Shown piece after piece: positions 36,292 through 45,476 of a stretch of 64,000 nucleotides of DNA. Both the position numbers and the translations under genes were made by a program. The notes below the pieces were generated by a model, which saw only the letters and a program-made list of their open reading frames with translations, did not search any database and had not been told where the DNA came from. The stretch is from Paenibacillus solani (GTDB lineage Bacteria; Bacillota; Bacilli; Paenibacillales; Paenibacillaceae), in contig NZ_LIUT01000006.1 of NCBI RefSeq assembly GCF_001277345.1, positions 145,058 through 209,057 of the forward strand. The letters are read 5' to 3'. Every line of letters begins with the position of its first letter. The stretch's first letter is position 1.

Positions 36292-36327
36292 AAGAGTGTG
36301 CGGTTATCATACCGTACACTCTTTTTT
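36292..36327 (+). terminator. Terminator of the VWA-TelA cluster
   Basis: AAGAGTGTGCGGT (36292-36304) pairs with ACCGTACACTCTT (36311-36323), one mismatch, followed by T4ATT. Confidence 0.82.
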
Positions 36328-36435
36328 ATTTGGCTCAAGAATGAAAGCTTCGTTTGTAATAAGCAGTGTAGGAATGTGTCGAAAAAAATCGTTTTCTCAA
36401 ACAGGAAATTAATGCTAACACGATCAAATATTGCA

Positions 36436-36464
36436 TTGACAGCCCCAAACGAATCCATTAGTAT
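36436..36464 (+). promoter_or_regulatory. Sigma-A promoter of the oligopeptide/nickel-type transporter operon
   Basis: TTGACA (36436-36441), 17 bases, TAGTAT (36459-36464), about 120 bases before the lipoprotein start. Confidence 0.6.
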
Positions 36465-36587
36465 GTTCATAACTTATTAAACCTACCAAATAACTAAGAT
36501 TTTAAGAGAGTGGTCGTTTCACAGTTTGGGACAGGACATGATGTATGAAGTTCCTTATGCATTTGTCTACTACATGGGGGGATACCA

Positions 36588-38186
36588 ATGAATGCTAGAA
36601 AGCTAGGTTTGTTCTTATCGTCGATCGTGCTAATGATGTTGATCGTGGCATGCGGCAATGACGCCGGAAAGGCGAAAGAAGGTGCAGCAGAAAATACAGG
36701 AAGTGAGAAACAGGCCGAGCAAAAGGAGTATAAAGACGAGCTGAACATTGCGCTTACGGCCCAGCCGCCTACATTGGATACCGCTTTGACGGTATCGGCC
36801 GTTGCGCTGGATACGGCAGGAAATATATTCGAGCAGTTATATACACTGAATGCAAACTATGAGCCTGTACCGGCTCTCGCTGAATCTGTAGAAATAAGCG
36901 AGGATGGTTTAACGTATACATTCAACCTTCGCCAAGGCGTGAAGTTCCATAACGGGAAAGAGATGACATCCGAGGATGTTGTAGCTTCGATGAACCGCTG
37001 GCTGGTAACTTCGTCCCGTGCGAAGGTGCTGCTGACGAATGCCAAATTCGAAGCCGTCGATCCGTATACCGTGAAGCTGACCACCGAGAAGCCGACATCG
37101 GATGTGTTGATTCTTATTGCATCACAAGCGCAGTTCGGTTCGATCATGCCTAAAGAGATTGTAGAATCTGCACCGGCTGACGGAGTCAAGGAGTACATCG
37201 GCACAGGGCCTTACAAATTCCAGGAATGGAAGCAGGATCAATACATACATTTGGTGCGAAATGACGACTATCACCAATTGATAGATACGGAGCCAAGCGG
37301 ATTTGACGGGCGTAAAGAAGCTCCTGCCAAGGATCTATATTTCCATTTTGTCACGGACCATTCCACGCGTATTGCTGGCGTCAAGACCGGACAGTATGAT
37401 GTCGCGGACAGCATTCCGATCGAAAGCTATGATGAGTTGGCAGCCGACAAGAACATTAATCTGCTGTCATTCCCAGGCGGCGCGCTGACGGCTTTCTTCA
37501 ATACCAGCGAGGGCTTGCTGAAGGACGTGAAGATTCGCCAAGCCATTCTTGCTGCGTTTAACAATGAGGAGATTATGTTGGCCAGCTTTGCCAAACCCGA
37601 GTTATATTCTTTGGCGCCAGGTTACCTGAATACGAACCAAGTTCAATGGTCAACCGACGCCGGAGCGGAGTATTACAACCAGTCGAATCCCGAGAAGGCC
37701 AAGCAGCTCTTGCAAGAGGCTGGTTATAACGGTGAAGAAATCACGCTGCTGACAACCAAGGATTATAACGAGATGTACACCGCTACATTGGTTATTCAGG
37801 AGCAGCTTCGTCAGATCGGCATGAATGTAAAAGTGGAAAACTTCGATTTCCCAACATTCCTGGAAGCGAAGAACGACCGCTCCAAGTGGGATATCTTTGT
37901 AGCCAGCACAGGGTACCAGCTTACGCCGCCTCAGCTGCTCGCGGTAAATCCTGATTGGGCTGGACTCGATAATGAAACGGTCAAGCAAGCGCTGATCGAT
38001 ATTCGCGGCGCATCTACGCCGGAAGCCGCCAAGCAGGAATGGGAGAAGCTGCAGGGCTTCCTGTATGAATATGCTTCCTCCACCGTAATCGGCCATTACA
38101 ATGGCGTTATTGCTACCACGAAGAAGCTCGAAGGCTTTGAGCTGTTCGAAGCGCCGGTCGTGTGGAATGCGAAAGTAGCGAAGTAA
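36588..38186 (+). CDS. ABC transporter substrate-binding lipoprotein (SBP family 5)
   Basis: The 532-residue protein has a lipoprotein signal with lipobox IVAC (Cys about residue 22) and the family-5 features EISEDGLTYTFNLRQGVKFHNG and YIGTGPYKF. Family members bind di- or oligopeptides, nickel or glutathione-like ligands; the ligand cannot be fixed from sequence. Start ATG 36588 follows a G-rich RBS (GGGGGGA). It heads a complete importer operon (binding protein, two permeases, two ATPases). Confidence 0.88.
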   Translation: MNARKLGLFLSSIVLMMLIVACGNDAGKAKEGAAENTGSEKQAEQKEYKDELNIALTAQPPTLDTALTVSAVALDTAGNIFEQLYTLNANYEPVPALAESVEISEDGLTYTFNLRQGVKFHNGKEMTSEDVVASMNRWLVTSSRAKVLLTNAKFEAVDPYTVKLTTEKPTSDVLILIASQAQFGSIMPKEIVESAPADGVKEYIGTGPYKFQEWKQDQYIHLVRNDDYHQLIDTEPSGFDGRKEAPAKDLYFHFVTDHSTRIAGVKTGQYDVADSIPIESYDELAADKNINLLSFPGGALTAFFNTSEGLLKDVKIRQAILAAFNNEEIMLASFAKPELYSLAPGYLNTNQVQWSTDAGAEYYNQSNPEKAKQLLQEAGYNGEEITLLTTKDYNEMYTATLVIQEQLRQIGMNVKVENFDFPTFLEAKNDRSKWDIFVASTGYQLTPPQLLAVNPDWAGLDNETVKQALIDIRGASTPEAAKQEWEKLQGFLYEYASSTVIGHYNGVIATTKKLEGFELFEAPVVWNAKVAK

Positions 38187-38194
38187 GCCTATGT

Positions 38195-38243
38195 GGAGGG
38201 TGTTGCAAGTTACCGATGTAACTTCGATAACACCCTCCTTTCT
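38195..38243 (+). promoter_or_regulatory. Intercistronic two-part hairpin after the binding-protein gene
   Basis: GGAGGGTGTT (38195-38204) pairs with AACACCCTCC (38229-38238), and inside it AAGTTAC (38208-38214) pairs with GTAACTT (38218-38224). TTTCTTG follows. It can act as a partial terminator or message stabiliser, raising binding protein over permeases. Confidence 0.65.
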
Positions 38244-38287
38244 TGAAATTCGATTCATAGACCATGTACAAAAATGAGGGGTTTGTC

Positions 38288-39238
38288 GTGCTGGCTTATA
38301 TTATCAAAAGAATATTGTCGCTGATTCCCGTATTGGCTGTTGTTACGATCGCTATTTTTCTGATCATCCACATAACGCCAGGGAATCCGGCGGCTGCGAT
38401 ACTCGGTATCGAAGCATCGCAGGAGGAAATAGAGCAGCTGAATCAGGACCTTGGCTTGGATCGACCGTTACTCGAACAATATACAAGCTGGGTAGCCCAT
38501 GTATTCAAGGGGGATCTGGGAGATTCAATCTTCATGGATCAGCCGGTTAGCGAAGCCATTGCAGAGCATATCAGCCCCACGCTATCACTGGCTATTCTGG
38601 CGCAGGTGATCGCGATTATATTGGCGATTCCCTTCGGGATGATCGCAGCCTACAAGAGAGGGTCCGTGGCGGATTATTCGTTAATGGGGCTATCCTTGCT
38701 GGGCATGGCAGTGCCAAGCTTTCTGCTGGGGTTATTCCTGATGCTGTTTGTTGGCGTTAAGCTGCAGTGGCTGCCTGTGGCGGGATATGAGCCGCTAAGC
38801 AGCGGTCTCTGGGAACATATGAAGTATCTTATCCTTCCGGGCATATCGCTTGGGACGATCCAAGCGGCGCTTATCACGAGGATGACCCGTTCATCGATGC
38901 TCGAAGTACTGAATTTGAATTTTATCAAAACAGCCAGATCCAAAGGCTTGCACGAGATGAAAGTGCTGTTCAAGCATGCTTTTCGCAGCGCATTTTTGCC
39001 CATTCTGACCGTCATTGGCCAAACGTTCGGCACATTGGTGACGGGGGCGGTAGTCGTGGAGGCGATTTTCAATATTCCCGGCCTCGGTCAATTGATATTG
39101 AATTCCATCGCCAGAAGAGATTTCGCAGTGATCCAAGGGGTCGTGCTTGTCGTCACACTCATGTACGTCACCATCAACCTGGTCATTGACTTGCTATATG
39201 GTGCGGTTGATCCGCGTGTTCGTTTGGAACGCAAATAA
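38288..39238 (+). CDS. ABC transporter permease (DppB/NikB type)
   Basis: I prefer GTG 38288, 6 bases after GAGGGG, which gives 316 residues beginning with the usual family start (LAYIIKRILSLIPVLAVV); ATG 38264 is also in frame. About six spans are visible, with the permease loop TARSKGLHEMKVLFKHAFRSAFLP at about residues 214-237. It forms the membrane channel with the next gene product. Confidence 0.88.
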   Translation: MLAYIIKRILSLIPVLAVVTIAIFLIIHITPGNPAAAILGIEASQEEIEQLNQDLGLDRPLLEQYTSWVAHVFKGDLGDSIFMDQPVSEAIAEHISPTLSLAILAQVIAIILAIPFGMIAAYKRGSVADYSLMGLSLLGMAVPSFLLGLFLMLFVGVKLQWLPVAGYEPLSSGLWEHMKYLILPGISLGTIQAALITRMTRSSMLEVLNLNFIKTARSKGLHEMKVLFKHAFRSAFLPILTVIGQTFGTLVTGAVVVEAIFNIPGLGQLILNSIARRDFAVIQGVVLVVTLMYVTINLVIDLLYGAVDPRVRLERK

Positions 39239-39254
39239 GAAGAGGTGTAACAGG

Positions 39255-40160
39255 ATGGCTACTGTTCAGGAAAAAGAATATGTCGCACAAATCAGCAAGA
39301 AGCTGAAAAAGGAACAGCGTGCGTTAGGCTACCGCCGCCTGAGATCCAACTATGGGCTGTTGATCGGAGCGACCATCTTTGCAATCTTAGTACTGCTGGC
39401 GCTAATCGGACCGCTTTTCACAAGCTATGGTCCGTATGACATGAAGGTGGTGGATCGGTTAACTGCGCCAGGGGCCCAGCATTGGCTGGGAACCGACGAA
39501 TTTGGCCGGGATTTGTTAACCCGGCTTCTGTATGGTGCCAGGGTGTCGATCAGCGTCGGACTTGCCGTTGCCCTGCTGTCCTCAGCCTTGGGACTTATTA
39601 TCGGCGTTTATGCCACATACTTCAAAACACTGGATCATATTCTCATGCGCATTTGTGACGGATTGATTGCGATTCCGGGCATCTTGCTCGCCATCGCCTT
39701 AATGGCCGCGCTCGGCGCATCCGCCCTGAACGTCATCATGGCGTTGACGATTGTATTCACGCCGAATATTGCCCGGGTTGTCCGCTCCGCGGCGCTGGTG
39801 GTGCGCGAGCAGACCTACATTGAGGCGATGCATGTGCAAGGAGCAAGCGCAACGCGCATTATATGGCAGCACATCGTGCCCAATACGCTGTCTCCTCTGT
39901 TGGTGCAGGCGACATTCGTATTTGCTGAAGCGATTATCTCAGAGGCTGCACTTAGCTTTTTGGGTGCAGGGATTCCCGCACCGGAAGCCAGCTGGGGGAA
40001 TATTTTGCAAGCTAGCAAGCTTGTGATTTACAAAGCATGGTGGATGGTCGTATTCCCCGGCACTGCGCTTGTTCTGTCCGTCCTAAGCTTAAATCTGATG
40101 GGGGACGGGCTGCGCGACTTGCTGGATCCCCGCGTGAAGCATAAGTCGAGAAAGTCTTAA
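39255..40160 (+). CDS. ABC transporter permease (DppC/NikC type)
   Basis: The start is ATG 39255 behind GAAGAGGTG, right after the first permease; an ATG at 39147 lies inside that gene. The 301 residues show the long N-terminal cytoplasmic segment, LGTDEFGRDLLTRLLYGARVS (a DppC/NikC hallmark), and the loop EAMHVQGASATRIIWQHIVPN. It pairs with the preceding permease. Confidence 0.88.
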   Translation: MATVQEKEYVAQISKKLKKEQRALGYRRLRSNYGLLIGATIFAILVLLALIGPLFTSYGPYDMKVVDRLTAPGAQHWLGTDEFGRDLLTRLLYGARVSISVGLAVALLSSALGLIIGVYATYFKTLDHILMRICDGLIAIPGILLAIALMAALGASALNVIMALTIVFTPNIARVVRSAALVVREQTYIEAMHVQGASATRIIWQHIVPNTLSPLLVQATFVFAEAIISEAALSFLGAGIPAPEASWGNILQASKLVIYKAWWMVVFPGTALVLSVLSLNLMGDGLRDLLDPRVKHKSRKS

Positions 40161-40180
40161 GAAAGGCTGGAGGGTGTTCC

Positions 40181-41203
40181 ATGAGTAAAGAGCCTCTACT
40201 GAAAGTGAACAATCTAAAAACGCATTTTCACACCGAGCGAGGAGTAGTGACGGCCGTGAACGGCGTCAGCTTCTCCATGAACAGCGGTGATATTATCGGT
40301 ATTGTCGGGGAATCGGGCAGCGGTAAGAGCGTAATGTCGCAATCCATCATGCGATTGCTGGATCATACGGATGCGGTCGAATACGAGGGCGAGGTTATTT
40401 TTGAGAAGGAGAACCTGCTCTCCCTCTCACAGTCTCGATTACGAGCGATCCGCGGAGACCAAATCTCCATGATATTTCAGGACCCGCTTACCTCCCTGAG
40501 TCCTGTATATACGATTGGAAACCAAATTGGCGAAGCCATACGGCTCCATCAGAAGAAGTCCAAGAAGGAAGCCCATCAGCAAGCTGTCGAGATTCTGCGG
40601 TTGACCGGCATTCCCTCCCCGGAAGTGAGGGTGAACGAATATCCTCATCAGCTGTCCGGAGGAATGCAGCAGCGGGCGATGATCGCCATGGCGCTTTCCT
40701 GTGAGCCGCGATTGCTGATTGCGGATGAGCCGACAACCGCGCTAGATGTTACGATTCAGGCGCAGATTTTAGAATTGATTGCTGACCTGAACCGCAAAAT
40801 GGGTATGGGCGTGCTGTTTATTACGCATGACCTGGGCGTTGTCTCCGAAATCTGTACAGGCGTGAAGGTGATGTATCTGGGACAGATCGTCGAGGAGGCT
40901 CCTACGGATCAGCTGTTTCAAACGCCGCTGCATCCATACACGCAAGGGCTGATCCAATCCATCCCCAAGCTGGAAGGGGACAGGAATGAGCCGCTTCATG
41001 TCATTGAGGGAACGGTGCCGTCTCTGACGGATATTCCGCAGGGCTGCGGCTTTTCTACACGATGCCCTTATGCCGATGAGCTATGCCGTACCTCAGAGCC
41101 ACCCATGCGAATAGCTACTACAGAGCATCGCGTGAAGTGCTGGCATTACGAAGCCATAAACGAGCTGGAAGGGAGGGAGACGACCGTTGGAACAAGCAAA
41201 TGA
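40181..41203 (+). CDS. ABC transporter ATPase (OppD/DppD type)
   Basis: The 340-residue ATPase has Walker A GESGSGKS (about residues 43-50), signature LSGGMQQR, Walker B LLIADEPTTALD, and the OppD C-terminal motif with GCGFSTRCPYA and further Cys (CRTSEPP) typical of the oligopeptide family. ATG 40181 follows GGAGGGTG. The last 17 bases overlap the next ATPase gene, so the two ATPases are coupled. Confidence 0.9.
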   Translation: MSKEPLLKVNNLKTHFHTERGVVTAVNGVSFSMNSGDIIGIVGESGSGKSVMSQSIMRLLDHTDAVEYEGEVIFEKENLLSLSQSRLRAIRGDQISMIFQDPLTSLSPVYTIGNQIGEAIRLHQKKSKKEAHQQAVEILRLTGIPSPEVRVNEYPHQLSGGMQQRAMIAMALSCEPRLLIADEPTTALDVTIQAQILELIADLNRKMGMGVLFITHDLGVVSEICTGVKVMYLGQIVEEAPTDQLFQTPLHPYTQGLIQSIPKLEGDRNEPLHVIEGTVPSLTDIPQGCGFSTRCPYADELCRTSEPPMRIATTEHRVKCWHYEAINELEGRETTVGTSK

Positions 41204-42173
41204 GCAATCCATCTTAACAGTAAGCTCCCTTCACAAGCAGTTTCCGGTGTATGGATCATTCGGCAAGCTATGGGGTGCAAAGGCGTACGTGAACGCCGTA
41301 ACGGATGTTTCGATCCAATTGTACGAAGGAGAAACCTACGGCCTGGTCGGCGAATCAGGTTCGGGCAAAAGCACGACAGGACGCGCCATCCTCGGGTTAA
41401 CCCCGGCAAGCCAAGGGAACGTCTTATATCGGAATCGCGATGTGGCGGCCATGTCGAGGGAGGAGATGCGGAAATTCCGCAAGGATGTTCAGCTTGTTTT
41501 CCAAGATCCGTTCTCTTCCCTCAATCCAAGGAAAAGGATCGGCCGGATGCTGGAGGAGCCCTTGATCATTCATAAGATGGGGGACAAGGCGGAGCGTCAG
41601 GAACAAGTATTTCGTATCCTGAAGACGGTAGGATTGCAGCCGGAGCATGCTTTTCGGTTTCCCCATGAATTCTCAGGCGGTCAGCGCCAGCGGCTGGGAT
41701 TGGCGCGCGCACTGATCATGAATCCAAAGATTATCGTGTGTGACGAGCCAGTCTCCGCCCTGGACGTATCCATCCAGTCGCAAATTCTGAACATGCTCAA
41801 GCGGCTCCAGCAGGAACTGAAACTAACCTTGCTGTTCATTACGCATGATATCAGCGTGGTCCGGTATATATCGGATCGGATCGGCATTATGTATCTAGGG
41901 AAAATCATGGAGGAAGCATTGACGGATGATCTATTCCATGAGCCCCTGCATCCTTATACGAAAGCACTGTTCTCGGCTGTACCTGATTTCAATCGCAGCC
42001 GATTGAAAGAACGGATTATACTGCGGGGAGAGATCCCGTCGCCGATATCGCCGCCTAGCGGCTGCGTGTTCCATACGCGCTGCCCATATGCAACGGATGT
42101 CTGCAAGACAGACATACCGGCTGTGAGGGAAGTAAGGCCGGGTCATAAAGTAGCCTGTCATCTTGTTGATTAG
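41187..42173 (+). CDS. ABC transporter ATPase (OppF/DppF type)
   Basis: The start is TTG 41187, 7 bases after GGAGGGAG inside the end of the previous gene. The 328 residues contain Walker A GESGSGKST, the signature FSGGQRQR, Walker B IIVCDEPVSALD and the C-terminal FHTRCPYATDVC family motif. It forms the heterodimer with the OppD-type ATPase that drives the permeases. The OsmC gene follows 31 bases later. Confidence 0.9.
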   Translation: MEQANEQSILTVSSLHKQFPVYGSFGKLWGAKAYVNAVTDVSIQLYEGETYGLVGESGSGKSTTGRAILGLTPASQGNVLYRNRDVAAMSREEMRKFRKDVQLVFQDPFSSLNPRKRIGRMLEEPLIIHKMGDKAERQEQVFRILKTVGLQPEHAFRFPHEFSGGQRQRLGLARALIMNPKIIVCDEPVSALDVSIQSQILNMLKRLQQELKLTLLFITHDISVVRYISDRIGIMYLGKIMEEALTDDLFHEPLHPYTKALFSAVPDFNRSRLKERIILRGEIPSPISPPSGCVFHTRCPYATDVCKTDIPAVREVRPGHKVACHLVD

Positions 42174-42210
42174 AGTTGCACCATCTTAAACCATAAAGGA
42201 GAGCATGACC

Positions 42211-42621
42211 ATGACAACGTTAAAAATCGTAGCGGGCCAGGATCAAATATTCAATGAGGCTGGGTTTCAGATCGCTGGAAATCATGACCCGAATCTGGAA
42301 GGCGGCCTGTCTCCGAGAGAGCTGCTGGAAGCGTCCTTGGCGCTGTGTGTGTCCATCTCACTCCAAAAAATAATGGCGTACGACGGCGTGGATTATGATA
42401 AGTCTTCCATACATATTGAAGTGTCATCGGTAAAGGCAGAGGATAAAACGAATAAATTCTCGCATTTCAACGTGCTTGTTACACTGCCGTCATCGCTGGA
42501 GCCCGCTTACAAGGAGAAGCTGAAATCGGTTGTAGAGCGTGCATGCACTATCGGCAATACACTGAGAAACGGAGCCGTCGTTGAACTGACAGAAGCGAAT
42601 GAGCCCGTTGAAAACGAATAA
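42211..42621 (+). CDS. OsmC-family thiol peroxidase-like protein
   Basis: The start at 42211 has AAAGGAGAG at 7-base spacing; the ATG at 42205 is too close. The 136-residue protein carries the two conserved Cys of the OsmC/Ohr fold: LALCVS (about residue 46) and RACTIGN (about residue 111). These reduce organic or fatty-acid hydroperoxides in the family. It is last in the transporter operon, suggesting a link between the imported ligand and oxidative stress, or simply read-through. Confidence 0.8.
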   Translation: MTTLKIVAGQDQIFNEAGFQIAGNHDPNLEGGLSPRELLEASLALCVSISLQKIMAYDGVDYDKSSIHIEVSSVKAEDKTNKFSHFNVLVTLPSSLEPAYKEKLKSVVERACTIGNTLRNGAVVELTEANEPVENE

Positions 42622-42687
42622 TTAAGCGTAATAGCAGACTCAAACTTATTTGATAGTTAGTATGGTGATCCTACACGTCAATAAATG

Positions 42688-42735
42688 AACAACAGCCTTA
42701 GTCCCGCTTGGACCCGCGGAGCTAAGGCTGTTGTT
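42688..42735. repeat. 14-base inverted repeat between convergent genes
   Basis: AACAACAGCCTTAG (42688-42701) and CTAAGGCTGTTGTT (42722-42735) pair perfectly around a 20-base loop. No T-run on either side. It may stop or stabilise the transporter-OsmC message. Confidence 0.6.
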
Positions 42736-42801
42736 CTTAAGAGATCATGCCGTGTATGCGGAGTACGTGCGCAGCCACATGGATTCTCTGTTAAGGGATG
42801 G

Positions 42802-43215
42802 TTACAATGGCTGCTGCATTTCCCGCTCAAAGGCGACAATCCAATCCCCTTGAATGGCGGCATAGCCGGTGTCTCCCTCTACCACCAGACCGTATAGATT
42901 CTTGACATCGAGGAACTCTTTTCGCTCTCCATTATCAAATTCGAGCGTAATGTAGTAATACGTGCGGGATGAATTGCTGGAATGCATCATACCATTGTTG
43001 TCGTTGTGATGATTGGTATTGTGCCGGACGTCCATGCGTTTGGAGACAACCCGGGCATACTCGGACGTGCGCGGTGATTTGGCATTCTTAACATAGCGGG
43101 CGCCATTGAAGATCAAGCCTCCAATCACAACCACGAATCCGATTCCAATTATAATGGGGACCAGCGTGAACATAAAATCAAAACCTCCGCCAAAAGACGG
43201 CCCCTGGGGCATCAT
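42802..43215 (-). CDS. DUF2500 membrane protein
   Basis: ATG 43215 is 9 bases after GGAGGAG and gives 137 residues; a GTG at 43224 touches the RBS. The N-terminal Gly/Phe-rich segment and one membrane span (about residues 13-37, FTLVPIIIGIGFVVVIGGLIF) precede a compact beta-rich domain with TYYYITLEFDNGERKEFLD and GDTGYAAIQGDWIVAFER. This is the DUF2500 pattern; function unknown. It faces the cytoplasm or the wall depending on orientation, which I cannot settle. Confidence 0.75.
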   Translation of the reverse strand: MMPQGPSFGGGFDFMFTLVPIIIGIGFVVVIGGLIFNGARYVKNAKSPRTSEYARVVSKRMDVRHNTNHHNDNNGMMHSSNSSRTYYYITLEFDNGERKEFLDVKNLYGLVVEGDTGYAAIQGDWIVAFEREMQQPL

Positions 43216-43405
43216 GGAAGGCACTCCTCCTGTCCGTTATTCTTTTATTGCTTATATACGGCAAAGATCATCAAAATGTTTCAAATTTTGGAATATCTCT
43301 ATGATTTAAGTATTATTTGTATTACAATGAATAATACTTAATACATGAACATAAAGAGAAGGATACGTATTCATAAACATTATGGGGAGAGGAGCGGATC
43401 TTACG

Positions 43406-43795
43406 ATGATTATTTCATTGCAATTGGATAGTGATGTCTCTCTGTATGAGCAGCTTCGCAACCAGATTGTTATCGGTATTGCTACAGGTGACCTTGCACC
43501 GGAGGAAAGGCTTCCCACAGTTCGCCAGCTGGCAGATGATTTGGGAATCAATACGATGACGGTAAACAAAGCGTACTCGCTGCTTAAACAGGAGGGCTAT
43601 ATTGTGATTGATCGCCGTCACGGTGCTAAGGTAAGCCCGCTTCCACATCATCGTTCCGAACCTTCGCGGGAAATGATGGAAGAGCTTCAATTGATCATTG
43701 CCCAGGCATCGATTCAAGGAATCGGCCTTGCCCGTTTCCAGGAGCTGTGCTCCAGCATTTTCTCCACGATGGCTTATCCGCAGTCTGAATCATGA
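43406..43795 (+). CDS. GntR-family regulator, YtrA type
   Basis: The 129-residue protein begins MIISLQLDSDVSLYEQLRNQI, the usual start for YtrA-type GntR regulators; the ATG at 43382 lies inside the RBS region. The winged HTH covers about residues 10-75 (LPTVRQLADDLGINTMTVNKAYSLLKQEGYI). The short C-terminus lacks a large sensor domain, as in YtrA, which typically autoregulates an operon with membrane proteins. The membrane protein 18 bases downstream fits that. Confidence 0.87.
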   Translation: MIISLQLDSDVSLYEQLRNQIVIGIATGDLAPEERLPTVRQLADDLGINTMTVNKAYSLLKQEGYIVIDRRHGAKVSPLPHHRSEPSREMMEELQLIIAQASIQGIGLARFQELCSSIFSTMAYPQSES

Positions 43796-43813
43796 GAAAG
43801 AGAGGGGATTGAC

Positions 43814-45196
43814 TTGCTAACCGTAATTCTAACCATTAACGCCATCATCTGTTACGTAGCCTTGCTTGCGACGTATAAACCGCAGGCTAAATACAAGAAT
43901 GGCATGTTATTCTCGGTTACCTTGCCGGAGCATGCGATGGAGCATGAGGGGATTCGTAACATACAAACACAATTTAATAAAAGAATGAACCAGACGAGTT
44001 TAGGAGTGCTGCTCACATATATCCCATTCTTCGTTCTCCGTCCATGGTTTGCGTATCAGACGATCTATTTTTTGCTATGGCTCATGGTCTTTATGGTCAT
44101 GATGGTCCTCCCGTTCCGGAAAGCATTCCGGCAGACGATGGCGTTAAAACGTGAGGAAGATTGGTTTGTCGGGTCCAAGCGGATGATTCTGGGAGACCTG
44201 CGCGTTGCGCAGATGAAGAATCAGCGCTCTGCCTCGCCATGGCTGTTTCTCATTCCTGCAGTGATGTCGATTGCGCTGATGCGTTGGGCCGTGTCCAAAG
44301 ACTCCCAGCTGTGGGGCCTAGCGGTTGCCGGCATGGCGATGACGGTCCTTTTCTTCCTCATTTTACTTGCGATGCGGAGGACGAAAGCTAAAGTATACAG
44401 CATGGACAGCGAAGTCAATCTCGTATTAAATCAGGCAAAACGCCGGGCTGTCTCTTACCTATGGCTATTCATGGCTATCCTTGAGAATGTCTTTTTCCTG
44501 CTTGTGTTTCTATCCATAATGAACGAGAATCCATCCATGAATGGGGTCTGGCTTACGATCACACTCTTGTTTACAGCCATTCCGGTAGGGCTGGTGATTG
44601 CGGTCTATCACCGAATACAATCCCGGGAGCGGGAGATCCTGGAAAGTGACGGCAAAACCATTTATACGGACGAAGATGAGTATTGGGCAAGCGGTATTAC
44701 CTACCATAATCCGAACGACAAGAGCATTTTGGTAACGAAGCGGGTGGGCATCGGAGAGACCATAAATACAGGAACCCTCGTTGGAAAAATAATCGCATGG
44801 GGGACAGTTGCGCTATTGGCGGCAGTCATCTTTGGGACTTCGTTCTTAATGATTCGTTCGGAGTTAACTTCGCCTGAGTTAACCGTTAATACGGACCATC
44901 AGGTTGAGATTCAATACCCGATGTATTCCTACAGCTTCGATATGGTGGACATTCGGCAGCTGTCACTCGTGGATAGCGTGCCCTCCGGCTCCAAAACCAA
45001 TGGCGAGTCCACCAATAAGTACGCCCGCGGACATTTTCGTCTGAAGGATATCGGTAAATCGAGACTGTATCTGTACAAGAATAATCCTCCCTATATCCAG
45101 TTCAAGCTGGATGACGGGTATATTTTTTATAACGAAGAGGACCCTGCGAAGACCAAAGAGTTGTACGAGGAGCTGCGAGAGATGACAGGGGAGTAA
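43814..45196 (+). CDS. Multi-span membrane protein with DUF5808-like and PH-like segments
   Basis: The start is TTG 43814, 6 bases after GAGGGG. The 460 residues hold about eight membrane spans. Around residues 290-325 a segment DEDEYWASGITYHNPNDK...RVGIG resembles DUF5808. After one more span the last 100 residues look like a small PH-like beta domain (SYSFDMVDIRQLSLVD, GHFRLKDIGKSRLYLYK). It is co-transcribed with the YtrA-type regulator. Such pairs often respond to envelope-active compounds; the role here is not known. Confidence 0.75.
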   Translation: MLTVILTINAIICYVALLATYKPQAKYKNGMLFSVTLPEHAMEHEGIRNIQTQFNKRMNQTSLGVLLTYIPFFVLRPWFAYQTIYFLLWLMVFMVMMVLPFRKAFRQTMALKREEDWFVGSKRMILGDLRVAQMKNQRSASPWLFLIPAVMSIALMRWAVSKDSQLWGLAVAGMAMTVLFFLILLAMRRTKAKVYSMDSEVNLVLNQAKRRAVSYLWLFMAILENVFFLLVFLSIMNENPSMNGVWLTITLLFTAIPVGLVIAVYHRIQSREREILESDGKTIYTDEDEYWASGITYHNPNDKSILVTKRVGIGETINTGTLVGKIIAWGTVALLAAVIFGTSFLMIRSELTSPELTVNTDHQVEIQYPMYSYSFDMVDIRQLSLVDSVPSGSKTNGESTNKYARGHFRLKDIGKSRLYLYKNNPPYIQFKLDDGYIFYNEEDPAKTKELYEELREMTGE

Positions 45197-45252
45197 TTTC
45201 TTCATATAATAACCGCCTGTTCAACTTGAGAAGAGCAATTATAATGATGTAT

Positions 45253-45288
45253 AGCTGCAGATCCTGCATTTAGGGTCGCAGCTTTTTT
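45253..45288 (+). terminator. Terminator of the GntR-membrane protein operon
   Basis: AGCTGCAGATCC (45253-45264) pairs with GGGTCGCAGCT (45273-45283) with an internal bulge, followed by T5 and GTAAT. Confidence 0.75.
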
Positions 45289-45476
45289 GTAATAACGGTA
45301 AGGACTTTTTACTGCGAGAAAGAACGGTTCAGCCGTCGATAGATTATATGGTTCTCAAGCCCTATTTCCGCTTCGTTGGCACGTCTTAAGATAAAGATTG
45401 TTGAGAAATTGACTAGTTTGCTGACGTATAATATGAAAAAACCTTCATTTTTGAACCGTTAACAGATAGAAAACGT

